Below are positions 20,666-26,723 of a stretch of DNA of 36,714 bases, in pieces. Position 1 is the first letter of the stretch, and every line of letters starts with the position of its first letter. Under the pieces are notes generated by a model. The model was not told where the DNA came from and searched no databases. It was given only the letters and a program-made list of their open reading frames with translations. The stretch is from Acidobacteriota bacterium. GTDB lineage: Bacteria > Actinomycetota > Acidimicrobiia > Acidimicrobiales > Acidimicrobilacustridaceae. Position numbers and translations under genes: made by a program. Location: positions 1 through 36,714 of the forward strand of contig JAGWYK010000019.1 in the NCBI GenBank assembly GCA_018969405.1, read 5' to 3'.

Positions 20666-20807
20666 ATAAGTCCAGACAAGAAGATTGGACAATTTCAGGT
20701 CGACTCGCGAATAGTTCGCCCGAAGAGCCTCCTGACTCCAAGTCGATCAAGGCTTTTCGGACGAGCTCTCTGAAACACGATCCGGTCGGTGGTGAGCGTG
20801 GAATGGT

Positions 20808-21374
20808 TCAGCATCTGATTTCAAGAAGCTCTCGGTGCAAGTCAAATGTCATTTCCATTGTCGAGTCCCAATCGTCCTCGCGGATGTCGGGCAAGTGACC
20901 TATGCGCTGGTTGCTCCTGACAATTTCCAGCGTCTCCTCGAACCAGCCGCCGCGAGCGACGTAGAGGTCTCGGTCCGAGAGGTGAAACACGATTCCGTGG
21001 TCCATCGACACCGTGAACGCGGGTTCGCCGAAACTTGAAGCATCGACACGTGCACGGACGATTGAAACTCGCTCCACGGATCTACCCTTCTCATGGAAGA
21101 AGAGACGACCGCCCGTCACCGAAGCCGGAGTAGCTCCAGTGCCGAGATGCACCGAGAGTCTCGCAAAGTCCTCGGGGCCCGAATCCATCGGCGAGGGCAC
21201 GAGTTCAGTGCGTAGTGTGATTGAGCCGCTTGAGGTTGCGATATCAAGTGAGCTCACAGAGAATCGTCCTTCGTGAACCACCGACGATCCTCCGTAGTAG
21301 TCCCAGGTCGACCCGACCAGCGAGCAGAGAAGAAGCCGCTCGCTGGCGGTCAAGTGTGATTCGAATCTGTTCAT
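20808..21374 (-). CDS. orphan hypothetical protein in an A/T-richer patch
   Basis: I do not recognise this 188-residue protein. The ATG at 21374 has AGGAG 6 bases upstream, and the frame is free of stops in sequence whose base composition is clearly lower in G+C than the rest of the window. This supports a real but foreign gene. It has no signal peptide or membrane helix. The composition suggests mostly beta structure, with alternating strands such as GSITLRTELV and PAFTVSMDHGIVFHL, and a Ser-rich start (LVGSTWDYYGG). It has a charged C-terminus ending in Cys. The IS3 element begins 46 bp upstream of the start and may have separated it from its original promoter. Confidence 0.7.
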   Translation of the reverse strand: MNRFESHLTASERLLLCSLVGSTWDYYGGSSVVHEGRFSVSSLDIATSSGSITLRTELVPSPMDSGPEDFARLSVHLGTGATPASVTGGRLFFHEKGRSVERVSIVRARVDASSFGEPAFTVSMDHGIVFHLSDRDLYVARGGWFEETLEIVRSNQRIGHLPDIREDDWDSTMEMTFDLHRELLEIRC

Positions 21375-21420
21375 GTTTCGCTCCTGACGAAGTGAATGCG
21401 CTGAGTTTTGATTGGCCCGG

Positions 21421-21445
21421 GGGTTTGCCCCCAGTTCACCTGACA
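21421..21445 (+). repeat. left terminal inverted repeat of the IS3 element
   Basis: The first 15 bases (GGGTTTGCCCCCAGT) are identical to the reverse complement of the right end. Three mismatches follow, then CCTGACA matches again. The repeat lies 13 bp outside the transposase stop codon. Confidence 0.88.
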
Positions 21446-21458
21446 GTGTTTATGAGCA

Positions 21459-22334
21459 TCATGCCGCCTGAGCGGCGCTGAAGGCGAGCTCGAACTCGAC
21501 CGGGGTGAGCTTGCCGAGCCGACGCTGGCGACGTCGGTTGTTGTAGGTGTGCTCGATCCAGGTGACGATCGCAGTGTGGAGTTCCTCGCGGCTGTTCCAG
21601 ACCCGCTGCTGGTCGAGCACGTTCTTCTGGAGCAGCGAGTGAAAGGACTCCATGGCAGCGTTGTCGGCCGCTGAGGCGACTCGTCCCATCGATCCGCGCA
21701 GACCGTTCATCGAGAGCATGCTCTGGAAGCTCCTCGAGCGGAAGGGCCCGCCTCGGTCTGAGTGGACGATCACCGATCCGTCAGGGCTGCGTCGAGCCAG
21801 CGCTTGACGCAGTGAGGCGCAGGCGAGGTCTGCGGTCGGTCGAGGGCTGAGCGCATATCCGACGATTCGGTTGGAGAAGACGTCCTTGAGCGACGCCAGG
21901 TAGAGCTTGCCGGTCAGCGTCGGATGCTCCGTGAAGTCCGTGAGCCACAGCTGGTTCGGTGCCTCGGCCGAGAAGTCTCGTTGGACGAGGTCGTCGCTGA
22001 CGGCGGGCCCTGGGGTCTTGCCGGCGACCTTTCTGCCCTTCTTGGTCGTCGTTGACCAGATCCGGTGCTCCTTGCAGATCCGCTGCACACGGTTCTCCCC
22101 GACCTCATGTCCCCGGTCTTTCAGCTCATCGGCCAGGAACCGATAGCCGAAGGGTGGGTCCTCGAAGTGCAGGTCGAGCAGCTCGTTGGCCAGATGGGCG
22201 TCGTTCCAGTCGCGCTCCGAAACCGGCTCGGCGAGCCACTCGTAGTAGCTCTGACGGGCGAAGCCCAGAACCCCGCAGGTCAGCACGACGGGGAAGCCCT
22301 CGTCGGCCAGCTCTCGGACCAGCGGGAACTTCAT
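21459..22334 (-). CDS. IS3-family transposase, catalytic OrfB
   Basis: This 291-residue protein is the DDE integrase part of an IS3 transposase. The N-terminal HTH-like region (HFEDPPFGYRFLADELKDRG) is followed by the rve integrase core, with D133 (WLTDFTEH), D193 (HSDRGG) and E229 (AAMESFHSLLQ). The D-E spacing of 35 residues is that of the family. The C-terminus (YNNRRRQRRLGKLTPVEFE) is typical. Its ATG overlaps the orfA stop by four bases in the -1 frame, so it is likely made mainly as a frameshift fusion, with some independent or coupled initiation. Confidence 0.95.
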   Translation of the reverse strand: MKFPLVRELADEGFPVVLTCGVLGFARQSYYEWLAEPVSERDWNDAHLANELLDLHFEDPPFGYRFLADELKDRGHEVGENRVQRICKEHRIWSTTTKKGRKVAGKTPGPAVSDDLVQRDFSAEAPNQLWLTDFTEHPTLTGKLYLASLKDVFSNRIVGYALSPRPTADLACASLRQALARRSPDGSVIVHSDRGGPFRSRSFQSMLSMNGLRGSMGRVASAADNAAMESFHSLLQKNVLDQQRVWNSREELHTAIVTWIEHTYNNRRRQRRLGKLTPVEFELAFSAAQAA

Positions 22335-22615
22335 TTTGGGAGCGCGTCCTTGGCGAAATAGGCCGCAGCACGCCGGAGGATCTCGTTCTCCATCTCCAGG
22401 CGTCGGTTCTCTCGACGGAGCCGAACGTTCTCCTCCTGCTCAGCCGACGTCAGGCCGTCCTTGCGGCCGTCATCGATGTTGGCCTGGTCGAGCCAGCGAC
22501 GGATAGAGGCGACCGATATCTGGAAGTCGTGAGCGATCTCCTCGTGGGTGAACTTGCCGCTGCGGGCCACCCGGACGACATCGTCCTTGAACTCCTTAGG
22601 GAATCTCTTGGGCAT
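22331..22615 (-). CDS. IS3-family transposase, DNA-binding OrfA
   Basis: OrfA has 94 residues. It holds a helix-turn-helix (FTHEEIAHDFQISVASIRRWL) that binds the element ends, followed by a leucine-zipper-like coiled coil (EENVRLRRENRRLEMENEIL) for oligomerisation. The ATG at 22615 has AAGGA 7 bases upstream. The last codons, CTC CCA AAA TGA, contain a slippery heptamer just before the stop, giving access to OrfB in the -1 frame. Confidence 0.94.
   Translation of the reverse strand: MPKRFPKEFKDDVVRVARSGKFTHEEIAHDFQISVASIRRWLDQANIDDGRKDGLTSAEQEENVRLRRENRRLEMENEILRRAAAYFAKDALPK
22334..22340 (-). promoter_or_regulatory. probable -1 ribosomal frameshift site
   Basis: On the minus strand the heptamer C CCA AAA is read as CCA AAA in the orfA frame and directly precedes its TGA stop. 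It fits the X XXY YYZ rule. Slippage by -1 would continue into orfB and yield the OrfAB transposase, as in other IS3 elements. Confidence 0.6.
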
Positions 22616-22655
22616 GGTGACATCCTTCCAGCACGGCTCCGCCGCGCAATAGAGA

Positions 22656-22680
22656 TGTCAGGGAGACTGGGGGCAAACCC
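22656..22680 (+). repeat. right terminal inverted repeat of the IS3 element
   Basis: The sequence from TGTCAGG to GGCAAACCC is the reverse complement of the left end at 22 of 25 positions. It lies 40 bp upstream of the orfA start, so the transposase promoter should be inside or next to it. Confidence 0.88.
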
Positions 22681-22692
22681 GCGAAGCGTCCA

Positions 22693-22723
22693 CGCCTCTC
22701 GATATCGAGGCGAACTAGATTTT
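22693..22723 (+). terminator. hairpin with short T-run right of the IS
   Basis: CGCCTC (22693-22698) and GAGGCG (22707-22712) pair around GATATC, and TTTT follows at 22720-22723 after a 7-base gap. On the plus strand this resembles a weak intrinsic terminator. The inner 12 bases, CTCGATATCGAG, are a perfect palindrome and could instead be a protein site. Confidence 0.35.
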
Positions 22724-22770
22724 CGGCTCAGGAATCACAGCCATGAAGGCGAAAATTCCTGACCTGGTCT

Positions 22771-22794
22771 GATCCGCCGTCTCGTCGGCGGATC
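22771..22794 (+). repeat. perfect inverted repeat upstream of the GAP-family gene
   Basis: GATCCGCCG and CGGCGGATC form 9-bp perfect arms around TCTCGT, 52 bp before the gene at 22846. No T-run follows. It may be an operator or a leader hairpin of that gene. Confidence 0.5.
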
Positions 22795-22845
22795 CCACCT
22801 ATCGTCGGTGGTCATGGATCTCATGGCCGAGACGAACCGAACGCC

Positions 22846-23496
22846 GTGAGCATCAATCTGGTCTTCCTCGGACTGGCCACCACGGCCTCGCCGTTGTTCC
22901 TGCTGGTGAGCGTGCTGATGCTCGCCCAGTCGCAGCGTCTGCGTGAGGCGCTGGCCATGGCCGTCGGCTGGTCCATCTCCATCGGGGTGTCCGCCGGTGC
23001 AGTGGTGCTGCTCGGCTCGGCCATCCCCGCGGAGGAGGCCACAACCAAGCCCCGACTGCTCGGCGGCCTCGATCTGCTGTTCGCCGTGCTGCTCGGACTG
23101 CTGGCGCTCCGCACCCATCGCCGGTTCCGGCGCGATCCGCAGGCGGCGGTGCCGGGGTGGCTGTCGCGGGTCGGCAACATGTCGGTCATCGTGTCCTGCG
23201 GTCTCGGCATGTTCCTGCCGCCCACGGTCATCTCCTTCGCGGCGGGCAATGAGATCACCCAGCAGCACGTGGCCGCCGCCACCGCCTGGGTGCTCGTGGT
23301 GGTCTACGCCCTCATCGGATCGCTGCTGCAGTTCGCCCCCGTGGTGCTGGTGGCCGCGCAGCCGCAGCGGTCGGCCCAGCGACTGCAGACCTGGCAGGGC
23401 TGGCTGGAGCGGCACTGGCAGCAGGTGCTGTCGCTGCTGTTCGCCGCGCTGTCGCTATACCTGCTGGCCAAGGGATCCTTCGCCCTCAGTCGGTGA
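22846..23496 (+). CDS. GAP/Sap-family membrane protein
   Basis: This is a 216-residue integral membrane protein with about six hydrophobic helices, beginning INLVFLGLATTASPLFLLVSVLMLA. It has the layout of the actinobacterial GAP (Sap, sulfolipid-addressing) family, a LysE-like group implicated in moving lipids or small molecules across the membrane. A charged cytoplasmic loop (RTHRRFRRDPQ) separates the two halves. The start is GTG at 22846; nearby ATGs at 22814 and 22823 are out of frame. Its last 11 bases overlap the convergent PPK2 gene. Substrate unknown. Confidence 0.82.
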   Translation: MSINLVFLGLATTASPLFLLVSVLMLAQSQRLREALAMAVGWSISIGVSAGAVVLLGSAIPAEEATTKPRLLGGLDLLFAVLLGLLALRTHRRFRRDPQAAVPGWLSRVGNMSVIVSCGLGMFLPPTVISFAAGNEITQQHVAAATAWVLVVVYALIGSLLQFAPVVLVAAQPQRSAQRLQTWQGWLERHWQQVLSLLFAALSLYLLAKGSFALSR

Positions 23497-24313
23497 TGCG
23501 GATGGTCTCGATCCCGGCGATGGGTTCGGGATAGCGCATCTCCAGCGCCTCGAGCTTCTCGACCAGCAGCTGCGAGACCACCAGATTCCGGAACCACTTG
23601 CGGTCGCCCGGGATGATGTACCAGGGCGCTGCAGCGGTGGAGGTCTCGGTGATGGCCTGCTCGTAGGCCTCGGTGTAGGCGTCCCAATGGGCCCGCTCGG
23701 CGATGTCACCGTGTTCGAACTTCCAGTGCTTGGCCGGATTGTCGAGCCGCTCCTGCAGCCGGGCCCGCTGCTCGTCCTTCGAGATGTGCAGGAACAGCTT
23801 GATGATGGTGGTGCCCTCATCGGCCAGCATCTGCTCGAAGCCCCGGATGTGCTCGTAGCGGCGCTGCCACACAGGGGCGGGGACGAGGTCGTTCACCCGC
23901 ACCACCAGCACGTCCTCGTAGTGGCTGCGGTTGAAGATGGTGATGTGTCCGTCTCTGGGCGCGTGCTCGTGCACCCGCCACAGGTAGTCATGGGCCAGCT
24001 CGACATCATTGGGTCGTTTGAAGTTGGCCACCCGCACGCCCAGCGGATTGATGGTGCGGAACACATGCTTGATGGTGCCGTCCTTGCCCGAGGTGTCCAT
24101 CCCCTGCAGGACCACCAGCACCTTGTGCTTCGCCTCGGCGTACAGCATCTGCTGCAGGTCGCCGAGGCGTTCGTTGAGCTCGGCGAGCAGCTCGGCGCGT
24201 TCCTCCTTGGTGCCGTCGAAGCCGTCGGTGGTGTCGGTGCTCCACTCGGCGAGTCGGACCCGACGGCCCGGCTCCACCCGGAAGTGATCGGGTCTGATCT
24301 CGTGGGTGGTCAC
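23486..24313 (-). CDS. polyphosphate kinase 2 family nucleotide phosphotransferase
   Basis: PPK2 enzymes transfer phosphate between polyphosphate and nucleotides. The 275-residue protein has the P-loop GMDTSGKDG (71-79), the second motif FNRSHYEDVLVVRV (127-140), and the lid segment (LHISKDEQRARLQERLDNPAKHWKF, split here by function). A single PPK2 domain with the family sequence WYIIPGDRKWFRNL points to the short class that phosphorylates AMP or ADP (PPK2_rel_1 type); the exact class is inferred. The chosen start is GTG at 24313, overlapping the upstream membrane protein gene by four bases. It is the last gene of the amidohydrolase operon. Confidence 0.92.
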   Translation of the reverse strand: MTTHEIRPDHFRVEPGRRVRLAEWSTDTTDGFDGTKEERAELLAELNERLGDLQQMLYAEAKHKVLVVLQGMDTSGKDGTIKHVFRTINPLGVRVANFKRPNDVELAHDYLWRVHEHAPRDGHITIFNRSHYEDVLVVRVNDLVPAPVWQRRYEHIRGFEQMLADEGTTIIKLFLHISKDEQRARLQERLDNPAKHWKFEHGDIAERAHWDAYTEAYEQAITETSTAAAPWYIIPGDRKWFRNLVVSQLLVEKLEALEMRYPEPIAGIETIRITD

Positions 24314-24795
24314 GGGCGCCGACGCCGCTCGGCGACCCGTCGGCCGACCATGGAACCCAGCACCCGAGCGGCCCGATCCACGGTGACCTCGGCGCTGGCT
24401 CCGGAACCTGCGCCCGATCCTTCCCCGGCACCGGCTGCGTCGCCGCTCGCGGCTGGCGTGGTGGGCGCAGGGCGAGCAGGGGAGGGCTTGGGCGCCCCGA
24501 TGCGGGCCACCTTGCTGAGCCCCTTGCCGACCACTGCGCCGGCCTTCCGGCCGGTGGCCTCGTAGGCGTCCCCTCGGGACTCCTGGGCGGCCTGGCGCAT
24601 GCCCTCGTCGAGCGCGGTGCTGGTGTTCAGCCCCAGCGACAGGCACACCCGGGCGATGAGGAAGCCCAGTGCGAAGGCCGCGGCCGTCCAGACCCAACCT
24701 CCGGTGGAGGTGGGCACTCCGGTGAGCATGACCAGCAGACCCACCGCCAGCGCTCCGACGAGGGCGGAGATCGCGACGATGAGCAGGCGGATCAT
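24310..24795 (-). CDS. small membrane protein with disordered tail
   Basis: I do not recognise a family for this 161-residue protein. It has two N-terminal membrane helices (LLIVAISALVGALAVGLLVML and WVWTAAAFALGFLIARVCLSL). A helical charged region (about 60-95) and a Gly/Ala/Pro/Ser-rich, probably disordered stretch (about 100-135) follow, then a basic C-terminus (VGRRVAERRRRP). The ATG at 24795 is 6 bp after the amidohydrolase stop, and its end overlaps the PPK2 start by GTGA, so it sits in the middle of a three-gene operon. It could anchor or regulate the kinase at the membrane; that is only a guess from position. Confidence 0.75.
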   Translation of the reverse strand: MIRLLIVAISALVGALAVGLLVMLTGVPTSTGGWVWTAAAFALGFLIARVCLSLGLNTSTALDEGMRQAAQESRGDAYEATGRKAGAVVGKGLSKVARIGAPKPSPARPAPTTPAASGDAAGAGEGSGAGSGASAEVTVDRAARVLGSMVGRRVAERRRRP

Positions 24796-24801
24796 CGCTG
24801 C

Positions 24802-26046
24802 TCAGTCCAGATCGAGACTGAGCATCTTGATGGCGTTGCCCCGGACGATCTTGTGGAGGGTCTCGTCATCGAGGTCGACGGCCATCTCGCGCACGAACTG
24901 CTCGGTGTCGGGCCAGGTGGAGTCCGAGTGCGGGTAGTCGGTCTCGAACACGATGTTGTCCACGCCGATGTCGGTGATGTTCTTGAGGCCGAAGTCGTCC
25001 CGGAAGAAGCAGGCGTAGATCTGACGGTGGAAGTAGAACGCCGGTTCCTCGGAGATGACCGCCGGGTCGAAGGCCCAGCCCCGGAACTGCTCCCACACGC
25101 TCTTGGCCCGCTCGAGGGCGTAGGGGATCCAGCCCATCTGCGCCTCGGAGTAGGCGAGCTTGAGCTCGGGATGACGGGGGAGGATGCCCGAGAAGATCCA
25201 GTCGGCCATCGAGGCCATGCCCTGGTTGAACGAGAGCGTGGCCTGCACGGCGGCCGGCGCATCGGGTGAGGTGGCCGGCATGCGCGAGGAGGAGCCGATG
25301 TGCATGTTGATCACCGTGCTGGTCTCCTCGCAGGCCACGAAGAACGGCTCCCAGTGACCGGAGTGGATCGAGGGCAGACCGAGGAAGTGCGGCACCTCGG
25401 AGAAGCACACGGCGTGCACGCCGCGGGCGGCGTTGCGGTACACCTCAGCAGCAGCCAGTTCGGCATCCCAGAGCGGCACGATGATGAGCGGGATGAGGCG
25501 GTCCTTGCCGATGCCGGCGCACCACTCCTCGACCATGAAGTCGTTGTAGGCCTGTACGCACAGCAGGGCGAGGTCCTTGTCCTTGGCCTCGGCGAAGGTC
25601 TGGCCGCAGAACCGCGGGAAGGTGGGGAAGCAGAGCGAGGCCTCGGTGTGGTTGGCGTCCATGTCCGCGATGCGGGCGGCCTGGTCCCAGCAGCCCTTGC
25701 GCATCTCCTCGTAGGTCACCGGCAGCATCGTGCGCTCCTCGGGCTCGAAGCCCACTGCGGTGATGATGCGACGCATCGGGACCTTGAGATCCTCGTAGCA
25801 CCAGAAATCGGCGAGCTTGCCCTCGGAGGAGTTGCTGTCGACGATGTCGAAGGAGTAGTTCATGCCGTCGAAGGCCAGGTTGGCCACGCGCAGGCGCTCG
25901 AGGCGCGGGCCGATCTCGCGGTACTTGGCGGGCAGACGCTTGGTCCAAGTGTCGGCCGGTTCAATCACATGGTCGTCGACGCTGACGATCCTCGGGATGG
26001 GCCGCAGGGTCTCGGTACGGGTGGGATCAGGGGCGGTGATGGTCAC
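24802..26046 (-). CDS. amidohydrolase-2 family metal-dependent hydrolase
   Basis: This 414-residue protein has a TIM-barrel fold of the amidohydrolase-2 type, related to decarboxylases such as ACMSD. The first metal site reads SVDDHVIEP, with Asp in place of the first His of the usual HxH. Later ligands are in NMHIGSSS and FETDYPHSDSTWP. This variant is common in actinobacterial relatives of unknown substrate that lie in catabolic clusters. The GTG start at 26046 has AGGAG 6 bases upstream. The promoter contains a perfect palindrome that is shared with the acyl-CoA dehydrogenase operon. This suggests a role in the same degradative pathway. Confidence 0.9.
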   Translation of the reverse strand: MTITAPDPTRTETLRPIPRIVSVDDHVIEPADTWTKRLPAKYREIGPRLERLRVANLAFDGMNYSFDIVDSNSSEGKLADFWCYEDLKVPMRRIITAVGFEPEERTMLPVTYEEMRKGCWDQAARIADMDANHTEASLCFPTFPRFCGQTFAEAKDKDLALLCVQAYNDFMVEEWCAGIGKDRLIPLIIVPLWDAELAAAEVYRNAARGVHAVCFSEVPHFLGLPSIHSGHWEPFFVACEETSTVINMHIGSSSRMPATSPDAPAAVQATLSFNQGMASMADWIFSGILPRHPELKLAYSEAQMGWIPYALERAKSVWEQFRGWAFDPAVISEEPAFYFHRQIYACFFRDDFGLKNITDIGVDNIVFETDYPHSDSTWPDTEQFVREMAVDLDDETLHKIVRGNAIKMLSLDLD

Positions 26047-26072
26047 GAGGGCTCCTCGGGTTCGGTCCGATC

Positions 26073-26102
26073 ACTCTACGGCAGAACCTGACGACCCGTC
26101 AG
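26073..26102 (-). promoter_or_regulatory. putative promoter of the amidohydrolase operon
   Basis: On the minus strand CTGACG (26097-26102) and TAGAGT (26073-26078) are 18 bases apart. The -35-like box is one half-site of the palindrome and the spacer contains the other, so a bound regulator would block RNA polymerase. Confidence 0.45.
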
Positions 26103-26111
26103 GTTCTGCCG
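26079..26111 (+). promoter_or_regulatory. operator 1: 15-bp perfect inverted repeat
   Basis: CGGCAGAACCTGACG and CGTCAGGTTCTGCCG are exact inverted repeats around ACC. The site lies between the divergent amidohydrolase and acetyltransferase genes. Its core GGCAGAACCTGACNACCNGTCAGG recurs at 26633. The size and symmetry suit a TetR-family dimer, but no regulator gene is in the window. Confidence 0.75.
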
Positions 26112-26172
26112 GGCCAGCGGAGGTGGGGTGCTGGCCCGACGACCGGCCGACGGGTCGCCCGAGCGAGACATC

Positions 26173-26178
26173 TACCAT
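26173..26178 (+). promoter_or_regulatory. putative -10 element for a leaderless acetyltransferase mRNA
   Basis: TACCAT ends 7 bases before the ATG at 26186, with no Shine-Dalgarno sequence between. This is the spacing expected when transcription begins at the A of the start codon. The -35 box is unclear. Confidence 0.35.
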
Positions 26179-26185
26179 CGACCCG

Positions 26186-26626
26186 ATGCTCATCGAGCGC
26201 CTCACCGGCGATGCCGTCTCCGCCGCCCAGCTGGCGGCGATCCTGCGGCTGCGGGCCGAGGTGTTCGTGGTCGAGCAGGGGATCTGCGCCAACGACCTCC
26301 TCCCCGCCATCGACTGCCTCGCCACCACCACGCACTACGCCGTGTTCGACGACGATGGGGAGGCACTCGCCTGTCTGCGCACCTACCCCCACGACGGCGC
26401 CCGCAAGATCGGCCGGGTGGCCACTGCGATGTCGCGGCGCGGTGCCGGCCTGGGTCTCGAGCTGATGGAGGCGGTCATCGCCGCCGAACCCGGTCGCCTC
26501 GTGCTGTCGGGTCAGGTGAGCGTCGAGGGGTTCTACCGCCGGTTCGGTTTCGAACCGGTGGGGGCGATCTACCTCGAGGAGGGGATCGATCACGTGTGGA
26601 TGGAGCGCCCGAGTCCTGCCTGCTGA
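26186..26626 (+). CDS. ElaA-like GNAT acetyltransferase
   Basis: GNAT enzymes move an acetyl group from acetyl-CoA to an amine. This 146-residue protein is close to the ElaA group. It has the N-terminal LRAEVFVVEQGICANDLLPAID segment (the VFVVEQ signature), the central strand ALACLRTYP, a CoA-binding loop of the form SRRGAGLGLELMEA (a variant of the RxxGxG/A rule), and the C-terminal GFYRRFGFEPVG and EEGIDHVWMERP. Substrate unknown. The start is ATG at 26186, probably leaderless. The gene lies between the two shared operators. Confidence 0.88.
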   Translation: MLIERLTGDAVSAAQLAAILRLRAEVFVVEQGICANDLLPAIDCLATTTHYAVFDDDGEALACLRTYPHDGARKIGRVATAMSRRGAGLGLELMEAVIAAEPGRLVLSGQVSVEGFYRRFGFEPVGAIYLEEGIDHVWMERPSPAC

Positions 26627-26632
26627 CCGCCG

Positions 26633-26657
26633 GGCAGAACCTGACCACCTGTCAGGG
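26633..26657 (+). promoter_or_regulatory. operator 2: second copy of the shared palindrome
   Basis: The sequence GGCAGAACCTGAC-N5-GTCAGG repeats operator 1 at 22 of 24 positions. The right arm diverges after GTCAGG (GGGTGG instead of TTCTGCC), so symmetry is limited to the core CCTGAC-N5-GTCAGG. It lies directly upstream of the acyl-CoA dehydrogenase operon. Confidence 0.7.
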
Positions 26658-26670
26658 GGTGGCCTACGAT
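26641..26670 (+). promoter_or_regulatory. putative promoter of the acyl-CoA dehydrogenase operon
   Basis: CTGACC (26641-26646) and TACGAT (26665-26670) are 18 bases apart. As in the amidohydrolase promoter, the -35-like box is part of the left half-site and the right half-site lies in the spacer. Confidence 0.45.
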
Positions 26671-26723
26671 CCCGATTCCGGGCCGTGCGGCCCCAGACGA
26701 CCCAGCCCCTGACGGAGTCGACC

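Larger units (their letters stand above)
21421..22680 (-). mobile_element. IS3-family insertion sequence, apparently complete
   Basis: This 1260-bp element is bounded by 25-bp imperfect inverted repeats (22 of 25 matching) and carries the two overlapping reading frames typical of IS3. Both frames are intact and the catalytic triad is present, so it may be active. I could not find a convincing 3-4 bp target duplication: the flanks are CGG on the left and GCG on the right. It lies in the A/T-richer gap between the ATP synthase operon and a membrane protein gene. Confidence 0.9.

Noticed and set aside
21416-22685. Target-site duplication at the IS3 ends
   Set aside because: Flanking bases (CGG on the left, GCG on the right) are not direct repeats, and shifting the boundary by a few bases does not create one.
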